Shown: positions 22,201 to 33,338, numbered from the stretch's first letter. The stretch: DNA of 64,000 nt from Marsupella aquatica (GCA_973895155.1 OZ316895.1:17670001-17734000); one strand, 5' to 3'. The notes: generated by a model from the letters alone, not told the origin. Made by a program: numbers and translations.

Positions 22201-23351
22201 GTATAGTACTTTTACCAATTTTTCTAAATGTGTTGTAGAGCTTTAAAAGCTATGAGACTTCTTTAGGCTGTAGTCTGTACCTAGGAAACCCTGCTGGAAA
22301 AATTTCAGAGTTTTCCGAACCAGGAGTAGAAAGTTAAAAATAGTTGAATCTACTCAATTTTTAGTATACCGAAATTAAGAGTTTAAGAGTTTAAGTTTTT
22401 ACGTTTTTAAGAGTTTAAGTTTTTAAGAGTTTAAGAGTTCATACTTAGCCATTTTTTCCGGCTTTCCACTTATTGAATCGTCGTTTTGACTTTTTGAGGG
22501 TTATGAAGAGGCATGTCTCTTCGACCCTGTGACCTCTTATTCTGTAGTTCATCACTATTTATACCTCTTCCCCTAGTGTAGAGAGATGGTTAAGTTTTGC
22601 AGTTTTGCCTCTCCCTTGTGTTAAACTAGTTGATCATGAATCTATGAGTTCGAGATCAGGTTTAACATTTGGAGAGACTTACCTCCTTCTTGTATTTTGG
22701 AACCCAAATACTTGAAGTAAAACCTCAGTTATGAATCTCGTGAATTATAATGTCAGATTCCGCTTTGGTGACACATTGTAATCTCACAAGTTCTTAGAGT
22801 TAACTCATTGAGTTTAAGTTGCATTGGAAATGATGTTTTCACCTTCATGTTGTTTAGTACCATCTAAATGCTGAAGTATTTATCCTTTTAGATCTTGACT
22901 AAGTATCACTTAGGAAGAAAGGTCAAGACATGTTGCCGGCATTTTAAAAGGATACTCTAGTATGCAGTTTAGATCTGAAAAGCCGTGTGGATTTGGATTC
23001 CCTTTAAAGTCATTCCATTATTACTTATGTCTAAGGAGTAACCTTGGTCTATTCCAGACTCCCTTAAGCATACTCTGAGAGATTTTTCCTTGTGTTTTGT
23101 TAATTGCAATCTTTTGCTTAATTGAAGGTTATCTGATGTTGAGTTATCATCAAAAACTACTCACCGCTGTGGAGCGATCTTCAAAGTACCTGATTAAAGT
23201 AGTCAAGATTGATTACTATGTGTGACACAAGAGCTTAAAGCTTTGTTTTTAGTTTATTACATCAAACCAACCCCATCTTGTTCTTAAAGGGAACGAATAC
23301 CGAGTTTAGAGACTTTAAAATGTGATTTTTGGTTCTCTATGGCAAACTACA
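19285..23351 (+). repeat. gypsy 3' LTR (4067 bp)
   Basis: Same length and ends as the 5' LTR and followed by the TGCCC duplication. Carries the second copy of the 798-codon ORF and both motif arrays. Confidence 0.97.
19773..22169 (+). CDS. LTR-encoded 798-aa protein, copy in 3' LTR
   Basis: Second intact copy of the LTR ORF, 12,175 bp downstream of the first. It is identical in sequence except Arg instead of Cys at residue 118 (codon at 20124). Two globular parts flank an acidic linker with a duplicated helical motif, as described for the 5' copy. Being in the 3' LTR, it would lie at the 3' end of a full-length transcript if in U3, or could be expressed from the LTR itself. LTR copies are homogenised at each transposition, so one intact source suffices for both. 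Function unknown. Confidence 0.88.
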   Translation: MADLNADAQYRVQTLAIPKSVVARIPLAPDSCENLRTSLQQLGLEHLLAIPWNVELDSYLQDFVRGSLIAPEFRQTIRARPSLWTVEQVAHAFRCPLDGEGLYSKKKDLSTPYFSGIRHPTNGWNVTQCTYPDLRILLEFLVPILHPKRPTICPVALANTIVASHSGAIQVNWALLLFNVMHDQVRSMKAGRPTCLQVYLSQLYQAHDCLHPEEKTERGLLLIELDIEEEISVAESEQDILLNSTDQDVNMEDVSIDGSEFPPEHNMEVILYSPREISGADQLEAEGDEIFPEQQEVVVEPTITAIRGVTMPPFSKAESNQQLIDKLISLFGCSDVELYDVVCDLRSEAVSLSSPFPDQLTPVRTASPIERSAPEEFVALTPTVPQNLPPEPSEPVSRIGNTSCVAIVTDLLELLQCEPEEIISVVSDLIPKYTEFKGPSNPGDCIYSPDSNYEPTEGPIYTQPQYEHPSVRQDLPEDSDPPSDFDSIRSYDNSVESSPRQGFEDVDTTLRSDPNLVAVVTSSTQTPRYSVIEKRYTRHPESQVQRYVETCKIMQANRPPIGEFWRYYYLKKTEASYIFDLRSFGTSRVEMAQFDEFWADSIYFRPILAMMLLQGDVEVEDPDLVLAYFGNFAAYALDFVISFLMQSKKSTSHQNSYIPREPKVVLVSTSSLAEKQRIWNNVTTQTLAHFNRYFKDVRWRLRPFYSRMMNSDEFLHHYPQVYAATCNNYDVLGIYREALRINSCYLMKRMPLMYPERQLRCLPYSRGSPRQTELMEVTQNRTVTYVELLEPDDIRQQA

Positions 23352-23361
23352 TGCCCGCAGG

Positions 23362-23958
23362 TCATTTTCTAGAGTTTACGAAAAGAAGTTCTTGGTTTCT
23401 TTCGGTGACTAGGAGGTGGGCTATGAGCTCGGAGTATTGCCCGAACTTCATGTTTCGATACTGTGTTGATAGCCACACATTCGATGAATGAAATGTCGAC
23501 AAGGTCTTCTCTAGCAGATCCTTGTCTGTGACCGGCTCGCCACATAGTGCGAGGGTTGAGGTTATTCTAAAGAGTTCACTATTGTAGGCTGATATCGAGG
23601 TTAAGTCCTGGACTCGCAGGTTGAGCCAGTCTTGCCTGGCTTTAGGTAATTCGACCAGTTTCTGGTGGTCGAATTGGGTCTGTAGGGCTGTCCATAGTTC
23701 CCGAGGGGTCGATAGGTGCATGTATTGTCTCTGGAGGAATCTATGGATATGGCGTCTCAGGAATACTAGAGCCTTAGATTCGTTGGCTTTAGTTAATGGG
23801 TCTGGTTGTGGTTCGCTGGCAAGGGTGGATTGAGCGAGCCCTATCGCAGGGAGTAGGGTTAGCGAGGTTAGGTTTTCTTTTAGGTTCATGGACCATTCTA
23901 GGTAGTTGCCACCATCTATTTCTAGGGCGGGGAAGGTGAGTTTCTCAAGGTTGGCCAT
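23362..23958 (-). pseudogene. copia-1 gag N-terminal part
   Basis: Encodes the N-terminal Gag of copia-1: MANLEKLTFPALEIDGGNYL, then LWTALQTQFDHQKLVELPKA and LRVQDLTSISAYNSELFRIT. These are typical of the plant copia Gag (UBN2-like) family. The start is best placed at the ATG at 23958-23956, although the frame has another ATG at 23979. It ends in TGA at 23364-23362, ten bases from the gypsy insertion. Across the insertion the same frame continues at 7104, so this TGA is one more in-frame nonsense codon. Confidence 0.9.
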
Positions 23959-23979
23959 CTCTAAGGTCCTGGCGTGCAA

Positions 23980-25608
23980 CGGTGGTGTGCGTGTTTATAT
24001 ATAATGTATATAGTCAAAAGACAATGCACATTTGCCGCATGCAATGGTGGAGAAAGGGTTTGCACTTATTAAGTTGGTTTTCTTTGTGAATGTATAACTG
24101 CAAGGTTTCGTTTGTATTATCTTTTTCCTTTGTTAAGCTGTGCAGTTGTCTAGTTGTGCACTTAGGGTTGCAGTTATGGGTGGTAATATACTCGTGCCTT
24201 GGTTAAGTGCACTTGCAGCTTTGTAAAGTAAATTTTTCTTTGTTACGGTGTGCAATTATAGAGGTTTTGTGGTTATTTGCACTTAGATGGTTAAGTGCTT
24301 GGGTTTCTTTGTGTGCAGGAAATGACTTTGTAAAACTGTGCAATTGAGGAGGGTGGTTTGCTTATCGGTTTTCCCTCGTTATTCTTCCTTGCATTGTTGC
24401 GCAATTTGACACCTCAGTTGTGCTTGCTTGGCAGCCCCGGTTCCTCCTTGGGTGCACACCGATCTTGGTTTCCTCCTGCAGTCGAGCGTTTCGACTCCGT
24501 GGTCTCTTGGGGCTCGTGTGTTGTTGAATCTGTAATTCTTGCTCTCGCTATCTCAACAACGTGAATAAGGTCTATCTTAGGCCCACTCAGTGACTTTCGG
24601 GAATATCAAGGGGCGGAACATTTGGAACATGGTGGATCAATTGGGTTTTCCGTTTCTCCTCTCATTACTCTTAATTGGGCTCACGTCAGCTATCAGTCAC
24701 CATCGGGATCGCTCGCTCTTCGTAACCTCTGCAACCACGTTCGGCCTTACGTTCCTTCTCTTTACTTCTCGATCTCGACCCTTATCTTTGCTCTATCTTC
24801 GCCTTCGATCTGCTTCGCTCTTCTCTTATGCTCTATTTTTACTCCTTTCCTTATTTCGATCACTTCTTGGGGCTTATCGTTCGTAAGCTTTTCTTTCGTA
24901 AGCGTATCCTTTCTTAAGCTTTTAGGGGGACTTTTCGATCAACTTTCAATCACATTCGAGATCTTCTCAGGCGATTTCGCCTCGACCTTCAACCTTCAAT
25001 CGATCGCTCCAATCTCCTCCAATCTCTGTAGGCTTTTCAAAGTGTCTTCGCTTCTTTCCGATCTCTTTTCTTCTCTCTCGATTCTCCTCCAATGAGTCCG
25101 GATCGGTCCTTATGAATTCTTTGTCTTTGTTCTCTTCGTTGCAGAAGAGTTCGGGAGTCTTGATTCTCTTTGCTAAAGGGTGAGGCTCCACTTTCCTTCA
25201 ATTTTCGAAAGGTTTTATGGCCTCGTTGTGTTTCTTATCATTCTCGGTTCTCCTCTATTTTCGAAAGTTCTTATGGCATCCTCATTGTCCTTTCTCGCTG
25301 CGCCTGTGATAGACCGACTCGTTTGGAGCCTTGTAATTTGTTAATGATTCAATGTTCCTTATCACCTCCGATTTCCGTAAGCCTTCGAAAGTTTCCTTCT
25401 CAATCTCTTTGATGCTTCATCGAGACCTTCTTTCTCTTAATCGTCGGAGTCCTAAATTCAGTCAGTAAATCGTCGAACCCTTTCGCTTTGCATTGCTTAC
25501 CCCTCTCCTTTGTTTTTGGAAAAAAAATGTTATCGCCTTATCGTTGTTTCTTATCATTCTCAATTCTCTGCTCTGCTCTCCGCTCGTTAAGCTTTCGTGC
25601 TGATAACG
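23980..25608 (-). other. copia-1 long untranslated leader
   Basis: About 1.6 kb between the 5' LTR and gag, strongly pyrimidine-rich on + (purine-rich in the element sense strand) across 24.6-25.6 kb. A 74-codon minus frame at 24967-25191 is open but Lys/Glu-rich by composition only. Next to the LTR the minus strand reads cgttatcagcacgaaagc (25608-25591), the position of the primer site. I cannot assign its tRNA with confidence. Confidence 0.6.
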
Positions 25609-25716
25609 TGTGAGAATAGAATGAATCATGTATAGTCTGTGGCGTTTGGTACATGTAGTGGTGCCGGTCCGGTGACTGGTTGGTCCGGTCGTCCGGTCAC
25701 CAGGTAGAGTCTAACA
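25609..25716 (-). repeat. copia-1 5' LTR (108 bp)
   Basis: Identical by eye to 2622-2729, and followed on + by the ATGTG duplication at 25717-25721. Confidence 0.95.
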
Positions 25717-25721
25717 ATGTG

Positions 25722-26907
25722 CAATTCATAGTTAGTCCTTACCCTATTTTTGCACCCTACACACTTGTATTGGGTTGTTAGGATGCAAGTGATGAGGCAA
25801 AGTTTAGGGTTTAGGGTTTCTTCTTTTCAAGTCAAGTATTTCTCTATTCAGGACTTTAGTATTCATGAAAATAGGGAATTTACAAGTGAAAAACTCTCTT
25901 ATGGATTAAATTTGTTTGACAATTTCATTTTGATTTGGTTTGATCTTTTGTTTGTTCAGGTTTGCTGGTGACAGAAGAGAGATTCTCTCTAGACGGTTTG
26001 TGACCCGATATTGTGTTAGAATGCAAGAGGCCATGATCTAATGCAGACTTTGAAGCAGGAGTTCATAATTATGGTATTGCAAATGAGGGAAGCCTTCTTT
26101 TTGTGACGTACATATTCCTAAAGGTGTGAGCAACACTATTTGGAGGGCCTGTTTTCCTGGGCTCTCTTAAACTAAAGGTTTTCCTGTAATGCCATACAAG
26201 CAAATGATATCTCATTTGCTTCAATTCTCCTAAATCCTTACCTCAATAGATAGCTGGGCTACACTTTCCAGTACCTCCAATTTGAAAGTCCCATGAGCAA
26301 GTCTGACAAAACCCCGGATGTGTACAAGCAAGTCATACTCCCCAGGATTGCACTTCAGATAAGAAAATTCATTTTTCAGGTCCATCCAACCATCAACTTC
26401 ATGAAATATCATCATGTCCAAGTAGGTTGAGAGACAATCTACAACCCACCAGTAGCCCATCTTTGGAGCATCCAGCATTCTAGACCAACCAGGGAGCTAG
26501 CAAGGGACCTTACCAGGAAGAGAGGGATAAATCAGGGTCCCAAATTGGCCAAGGAGCGTATAAAAAGAGCAGATTCAGGTGGATAGCAAGCAAGACATCG
26601 AAGGTCAAACTTTGGGCTAGAATACTTTTTGGAAAAGAGAAGGGTGTCAATGAGTGAATGTGTAAAAAGGTATCACTGTCGATGGGGTTGCATGGTTCAA
26701 AGGCTCGGTCTATAGAAGCATCATTCCACTAAAAGGGACTGTAGTTTGTTTGCCTTGGAATATGAATCAAACATATGGCTTCCAACATCTATGTGTACTT
26801 GTAATGTAAAGCAGGTCCTACGAGCTTATTGTCAAGGCTGAAGAGTTGGGTCCCGCGTCACAGCACTCTTTCGTTGTTGAGAGCAGTGAACTCGTTCCCT
26901 CGGCGGC
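25722..26907. other. region upstream of the Maf-like gene
   Basis: Host flank, probably containing the promoter and 5' UTR of the gene that starts at 26908. A short run of gtttaggg units near 25803-25818 looks like a plant telo-box. An 82-codon minus frame at 26230-26478 is open but unrecognised. No TATA box stands out. Confidence 0.45.
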
Positions 26908-29900
26908 ATGGCTCACCTGTCCGATGTCAAGGTGTGTTCCGTGGAATTCTGTAAGCTCCTGTTTTGCTGTTGCAGCGGCATTTCTCCCTTCTTGCGTGTC
27001 TCTTCCATTTCATTAGAATTTCCTCCTTCTGAACGGCCATGATTCCGAGAGACCATGACACCAATTTATCCTTGATGGAAGTATGATCCCCAAACGATAT
27101 GGCTCGTGGCTTAAGATATGACGGAGCCCTTTCCTCGAGCCAAATCGTCGTGTGTCTCCGCAGAGAGAAGTCCTCGGGCGTTTGGCACATTGAGTTGGGT
27201 CTCCAAAAGAACTTGAACTTTCGATTTCTCAAGCTCGTTCAACTGCGATCAGCTCATAACTTGACTGCGCTAACTTGAATTTGGGGGTCGCGATAGGTCG
27301 TGGGCGTGTGTCTCCGTGGAGAGAAGTCCTCAGGTCTTTGGCACACCGAATTGTGTTTCCGAAAGAACTCGGATCTTGGACTTCCCTCTGTGTGGAGAGA
27401 GACGCACACGAAGATTTAGCTTGAGGAAATCCCGTTCGCCTAAACAAAAAATCCACGACCAGCTCCAGGTCTATTGCAATGGGGCTCTTTGAGCTATGTC
27501 TGCTCCAAGCAGAGTTCCTTTATTTCTTGGATTACCTGGAGTACCAGCCTCTTATCTGTAACAAGATATGTTGGGGAGTTTTGCAGATAATTCTAGGTTC
27601 TTCATCAGTCACCCGCCAAGCTATACTCAAGGAGATGGGCTTTGACTTTGTTGTTGTGGTATGCAAAGCTTCTCTACCTCTTGGTCCCTTTGGGAAAATC
27701 TCTTTGAAAGTCACGTTTACTAATGGCTATGCTGTACTGTGAGTATGAAAAGTAATTCATCTTTTCACAGGGGAATAGTCATTAAGTCTTTCCGTCGGAG
27801 CAGTCTGTATTTGAGGTCACAAGCGTAGAAGGATTCATTTCTTAAATAGACATTAGATGTATGCGCCTGTTTTAGAACACAATACTTATCACATTACTGG
27901 CTCGAGATGATAGGATTCGTTTTGGGGGCTGAGGCCTTTTAGTTTCAGAGACCAAACTCTGCGAATGAGACTTGGTTAGACTGTCTATTTATTTCAATCT
28001 CACTTTGGAACACTCACACACACCTACCCAGCTGCCCTCTTGATTGGTTTGGCTGTCACAAAGTAACGTTTGTCACATCTGCTCTGTTGCTCTTGATTTT
28101 CCATTCAATATTCAATATTGAAAATTGTTGTGAAGGTATTTGAATCTTTTTAACATTCCTGATTTCCTTTTCCTGCCAAGCATTTTCATCTCGATGGACC
28201 TACGGAAGACTTTGCACGAACTTAGTATTTCTACCCACCATGATATTGTGGCCATAATCTGCCGTTTGTGTATATTCGTAGCAATTCGTTAAAGTTCATT
28301 GCTGGTTGCTGCAGAGTGCGGATATCGATGAGAGTTTAGTAAGGAGGGAGAAACCCGAAGACCTTGTCATGGCACTTGCCGAAGCAAAGGTAAATGATAT
28401 GTCTTACGTGGGGAGTAATTTACTTCCTACAAACTTTGCCATACCCAAGACCTTAGCATAATTTTGGCAACGGGTGGTTTGCAATTGTATGATACTGAGT
28501 GATTATAGATCGTCAAAGAGTTCGCTTTCTGGGCTTGCTGTTGTTTCAGTTTTCTCAGCGTCTTTCAGATTTTTTTAAGCTACAGTAAAAATATCTATTG
28601 TCCGCTCAGCTAATTTCCTCTTTCATTCAACTTGGCAGGCACAAGCTATATTGGCAAAGTTAGCTGCGTCTCCAGCTACGGACCTTTTACAAAACTCTGA
28701 AACAACTTTGCTTATTACAGCTGATCAGGTAGTAGTGCTAAAAGGCCGTAGGTGTTTGTTAGGGAAATGTGCGTGGAGGATGTGTAGTCAATATCGTCCA
28801 TCCTCAAGTTTGGTTCGGACTTTTGACTGCCCTATCCTACTTGGTTCCCGCTAGGTACCTGAGATTTGAACGTCTTGGGGGTTGGCTAATTGTGCCCGTA
28901 TCAAAATATGCACAATGTTGTAAGGTCATGTTGTTAGCCATTTACTAGGTAAGACTTGCATCTGAGTTTGATGGTATGGGGTAAGTGATGAAGTGAGAAG
29001 GCAGGTGGTCGTACATGAAGGTAATATTCGAGAGAAGCCCCGGACTGTTGAGGAGGCCCGGCTTTTCATTGAAGGTACAGGACTGAGCACTGTGACGTCG
29101 CTGCCAGATCTTCTGGCTTTTGACCAGTGTTATGGATGTTCGTTGCCGTGATTTCATGCCTCTATCATTTAGCCTGGCCTCTACGAGGAATGTTCGTGAA
29201 CATGCTTTCCATGCTGCACAGAAGTCTGGGGTCCTCAAACGTTTGGGATTACGTTGACGCACTCTTGATTCCTGTTCCATGCTAGTTTAGTGATGCGCGA
29301 TAAGTAGAATGTAAGCTGATACAAAGAGAACCTTTGACTTGGTGGTATCTTTTGGCTAGGATACTCAAGATCACCTGCCAACACTGTGGGAGCTGTACTA
29401 GTAACCAATCTTACAACAGGCGCTACTAAGGGTGGTGTTGATCGAACTGAGGTTTGCTTTCTATCTCTTTACTTGGAGGACTCTTAAATGTACTCAGCGT
29501 GTGTTGTAGACACATGCGAAGACTCCTTTGCACTTCTGCCGAATGCTTCTTGATTCAAATGCTGTTTGGAATCTGCCTTCTCCTACCGACAATGTGAATG
29601 TCGTGCAAAGGGATCAGTGAAGAGAAAACCTGATTTGTTTACCTCTAAAGACCACTCTTCAAGAGGAAAATGTATTAAGATTTATGATTTATATTGTGGA
29701 AATCAGATTTCGAGTACTATAGCTCCTTTGTAATTGTTAATCTCAGGAAGTTATTGTGAGAAGTTTTGCATGTGATAAATGTCTTTTTGAGGATGCTAGT
29801 TCATGTTTTACTTGCTTGCTGATATATCTTCATCTTAACCAAAGTATTTGCTTGGGCTTCCTTCCAGATCTATTTCCACCCAATTCCAGATCAAGTCATC

Positions 29901-30473
29901 AACACCCTGGTCAGTGGTTCCCGTCTTTAGAAAATGGTTTTTCAAGCTGTATCTTCTATTAGACTGTGTCACAGGTATCGATTGCTATTTTCTGCCGAAC
30001 AAACTGCATTCTTGGAATAATATTAATGGAACCTGAGTGGCCCGCATACCATCTTCTGAATACGAGATGAAGTTTGCTCAAAATTGGTCATTCCGAATTT
30101 GTGATTGGTACAGATTGAGGAAGGATCCGTCTTCTGGGCAGCCGGAGGTCTACTTGTGGAGCATCCTCTGGTTTCTCCTTTGGTGAACTCTATGGTTTGT
30201 GCGGCACCTTAATTGGATATCGTGTCTTTGTCCACATCTTATGCACAGAATCTGTCGTTTAGGCCCTGGTATAACTTGAAACCATCTACTGGATGAATTC
30301 GAAGGCACCATATGGAGAAGTAACTGAGGATCACGTCTGCAGTTTTTTTTATAATTGTTTTTCTAATTACAGCATCTGTGTTGCAGGTGGGCTCGATAGA
30401 CAGTGTGATGGGTTTACCTAAAGAGCTGACAATAACTCTCATCCACGAGGCCTTGCAGACCAACAATCAATAG
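26908..30473 (+). CDS. Maf-like nucleotide pyrophosphatase, nine exons, 210 aa
   Basis: Host gene for a Maf/HAM1-type pyrophosphatase, a cytosolic house-cleaning enzyme that hydrolyses non-canonical or modified nucleoside triphosphates. Exons: 26908-26931, 27587-27658, 28315-28389, 28639-28728, 29005-29074, 29360-29451, 29868-29909, 30114-30194, 30387-30473. All introns are GT-AG and the phases agree, giving 210 residues, the usual length for plant Maf proteins. Family motifs run in order: IILGSSSVTRQ at the start, SADIDE, RREKPEDLVMALAEAK, LLITADQVVV with the catalytic-site Asp, IREKPRTVEEAR, NTVGAVLVTNL, YFHPIPD, AAGGLLVEHPL and VMGLPKELT. Exon 1 has only eight codons (MAHLSDVK), joined in phase to IILGSS. 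An ATG at 27479, in frame with exon 2, is a possible alternative start but adds residues the family lacks. No disabling change seen. Confidence 0.95.
27151..27387. repeat. diverged direct repeat in Maf intron 1
   Basis: Two roughly 80-bp copies (27151-27231 and 27307-27387), both starting tgtgtctccg and containing gagaagtcctc. They are about 80 percent alike and fall inside intron 1. No function inferred. Confidence 0.7.
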
Positions 30474-31970
30474 TTGCTAAAGCAGGATCGCAATGCCCAT
30501 GAGTACCTGGTGTAGGAATGACCCGACTGACTCTTCGTCAGTCTGTGCGTTCAACAGATTGACAGAAGGCCAGCATGATGTTTGTAATGCAAATGATTTT
30601 CTGCTTAAAGCCAGATATTTTACGTCGAAGATTCTGATGGGGCCCTCGTAGATAAGAGGAGCAAGATCCATTGTACGTAGAAATAGGTTTGAGAGATGTG
30701 GCAAGGCCTCTCTAAGATTAGTGCTTACAAATGTGCAGCCCGGCGTACCTGCAGGACCCCACGAAGAAGAACAAAGGAGACGTATCATGTTCATTGAATA
30801 GGCAGCTTGCACATTAACTGTCGTTTTCCCCCTTTATCGAGATTTTGGCCTTTGGGATCATGTCTCCCGGTAAGGCGGTTTTGTTCCCCCTGCAGTTCTA
30901 TTTAATTATATTTATACTGTCGCAATGGCGCACATTGCCGTTCGTTGACCTGGCCGAGGGTGCCCTGGGTTTGGAAGTAGTGTCTGGTGGCGCCTACTCG
31001 AAAATAGCCTATAGTCCGGAGTCACTGTATACACGTTACGAAGAAAGTTGTTGAATTGATGCACAGCCGGCGGTCTACGTGGTGTAGAATCGGGGCAGAT
31101 TTTGCCGAACTTCTGAAGTCCTCAACCGTCAAAAAGATTTGGACAGACATTTGCCCCACTTAAGAGTGCGCGTGTACTCTGGTGAGCCAATGTTTTGTAT
31201 CGTTGACTTTTTAAGCAATATATATTTCATGTGAGGCTCGGACAAATTTACCTAAATTTCTCTAGCAATATTCTGCTCGATATTTCCATCCGCATCCCTC
31301 TGTGGCTTGTGCAATGGATGATTGCTCTTCCTGTGTCATCGTGAACTCTTTACGAAAGCCTTGAGACGATCATTCCTGGAGATATAATCTCTTTACAACT
31401 CAATTGAATACTCATAGCCACGTAAAATTGATCTATTAGGGATTAGGCCGGGATTGGCTGTGAGAGTTTTCGCAAAGTGCGCGCCGAGTGATGCCGGAAA
31501 GAGCCGCTGAAAGTGGAAAGGGGCTCGTCGTGTATCGTGTATATATACATGGAAGCTTTTAGATATAAACACTGGTGCGAGTTCTTTAAAGCACTTGAGA
31601 TTTTTTTATGTATTGTGGAAATTTGAGAACAGTAACACCCAAAGTACAGGTCCCTATGGAGCCGCGAAGGCAATACAGTCATCTCCTGAGGAGAAGGGAA
31701 GCGCACAGTGTCCCACAAGATACTTCCAAAGTGGCAATAAATGGTGCAGGACTAAATTCCGAAACGTCTCTTAAAGTAGGGGAAGGAAATTTCTCTTTTG
31801 AATGCCCCAAGCAAACCAACTAAAGCTCCGTTGACCCCTTTGCATTGTTCACTGTCCTTTAGATTCTTCACCTCAGTACATCATGTCGAAGGAGTTGCAA
31901 TCTGCACGCGGCAACAATGTCTGATTCTAGAGATGAACAAAACATTGTCCAACCCGTCCCCAGGAGTTCT
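30474..31970. other. 3' flank of Maf-like gene, no second gene seen
   Basis: Probably contains the 3' UTR. A 111-codon minus frame at 30477-30812 has no recognisable motif. Nothing else supported. Confidence 0.45.
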
Positions 31971-32557
31971 CCTACACCGTCAACAAAAAGAAACTACCAA
32001 ATCCCCCACGAAACATTCATAGAATTATTCCACCATGGTTTTTCCATTCACGGTTTCGGCTTTCTGTAATCGTAGTTAAATCGATTTTCAGAACAGTGCC
32101 CACCATGAAGAATGTGTCTGGGGATGGAATAGATTCCCGTATATTGAAAATGCTTACCGGTTCTCAGATTTGACCATCAATTGGAAACAAGTTAGAGACC
32201 ATTTGACACGACCGGATCATGCGAAATCCTGGCTGGTGTATTGCTTCCGATGCCTCTGGAACAATTGATTCTAGGTAGCATACTCATACAAATCTGAAAT
32301 ATAGCTTCACCTTTCCGCATTGCAACCTAATTATGCTGACATCTTCCAAGACAAGCACAAACCAAACCAATGCAGTCATGGGCAGACCATGAACTGTGAA
32401 AAGCTATTGAAGGGATTGTAGTAACCAATACATATCCCTGTATATGTATTAACTACTATTACAGAAAACCTAAACCGTGAATGGAAAAACCATGGTGGAA
32501 TAATTCTATGAATGTTTCGTGGGGGATTTGGTAGTTTCTTTTTGTTGACGGTGTAGG
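31971..32557. mobile_element. foldback element with perfect 86-bp inverted repeats
   Basis: 31971-32056 and 32472-32557 are perfect reverse complements over 86 bp, with about 25 bp of imperfect pairing further inward. The outer ends read CCTACACCGTCAAC. The 415-bp middle has no ORF. I find no clear target duplication, so it may be a MITE with lost ends or an inverted duplication. A transcript would fold into a long hairpin. Confidence 0.75.
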
Positions 32558-33338
32558 ATTACAGGTGACTAGACCATGAACGAGAGTGTTCATGAGATCA
32601 TCAGAACACACCATTTGACTATATTTCGGAGCTTAGTGAAAGTCTGAAGATACAGTTGTTGTGGTGGAAGCAAAGTTTCTCATTTTCACTGTTTAACGCT
32701 GACCAGTTGCAGCTATAGCTCCACCATGGGAATCAGTGTTTCCTTGTTTGTGCGAATTTTCAAAACATTTGCTACCAACACAGAGGTTTCCAAAAAGATT
32801 TAGTTAACTAATCCAAAATCAATGGTCCAGATCTCACCATACATGGATCTAACAGTCATAATGTGATAATACAAGTAAAACATACAATAATTAGAGGCTT
32901 ATCAACCCCTCATAAGTGGGGTCATTGTAGCATGCCAAGAAACAGTAAAAAATTCTTTGCATGAGTAATTGTTTTTCCTCACATGACCCCTAATTTTTCT
33001 ATATCCAATTGCTTAGCTAATAAGAAGCTGGTTGATAACGTACATTTTTGGGGCTCCTCTTTTTGCTAGCAAACCCGCTAGCCATCTGGAGTCATAAAGA
33101 AACACAAAAAATAGAAATGGCAGAAAAAAAGCAAATTGAAATTTAAAACTTTTAGTGCCTGCCTAACAACACTCTTCTTGATAGCAAAAGTGCTGTTTGC
33201 TCGCATTATACAATACCTTCCATAAGTGCCACCTGCAAAATACAAAAAGGAACATAGATGGGAACGCTTACATTAACCATGTGTCACTCTATCTTTATTG
33301 TATCCATCATTTCAAGAACGAAGTAAAGTGTTGCTTCT
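32558..33338. other. intergenic, nothing recognised
   Basis: AT-rich sequence between the foldback and the Mutator-like element. No coding frame or repeat I can support. Confidence 0.5.

Larger units (their letters stand above)
7110..23351 (+). mobile_element. complete Ty3/gypsy element with 4-kb coding LTRs
   Basis: A full-length 16,242-bp element on the + strand inside copia-1 gag. LTRs are 7110-11176 and 19285-23351, 4067 bp each, TGTAG...CTACA, with the duplication TGCCC at 7105-7109 and 23352-23356. I saw only two substitutions between the LTRs, so insertion is recent. Internal order: tRNA-Asp-like primer site, two or three small ORFs, Gag-protease, one UGA, reverse transcriptase-RNase H-integrase, polypurine tract. 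No chromodomain follows the integrase. With the Asp-type primer and RT motifs this places it among non-chromoviruses near Athila/Tat and their non-seed-plant relatives. All major frames are open. Confidence 0.97.
2622..25716 (-). mobile_element. Ty1/copia element copia-1, split by a gypsy insertion
   Basis: A minus-strand LTR retrotransposon bounded by 108-bp LTRs (2622-2729 and 25609-25716) that appear identical and start TG and end CA. The target duplication ATGTG is at 2617-2621 and 25717-25721. Without the nested gypsy element it is about 6.85 kb. Domain order on the minus strand is leader, gag, protease, integrase, reverse transcriptase, RNase H: the copia order. Coding is broken by three in-frame stops, one frameshift and loss of the integrase catalytic glutamate, so this copy cannot be autonomous. 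Confidence 0.96.

Noticed and set aside
25798-25820. Telomere-like gtttaggg run
   Set aside because: Only about two and a half units; short telo-box-like words are common in plant promoters, and no array is present.
27479-27742. 87-codon ORF overlapping Maf exon 2
   Set aside because: Its middle is exon 2, but its start adds residues absent from the family and its end reads into intron 2. The spliced model with exon 1 at 26908 fits better.
30477-30812. 111-codon minus-strand ORF beside the Maf-like gene
   Set aside because: Antisense to the likely 3' UTR, unrecognised, and no independent sign of coding.
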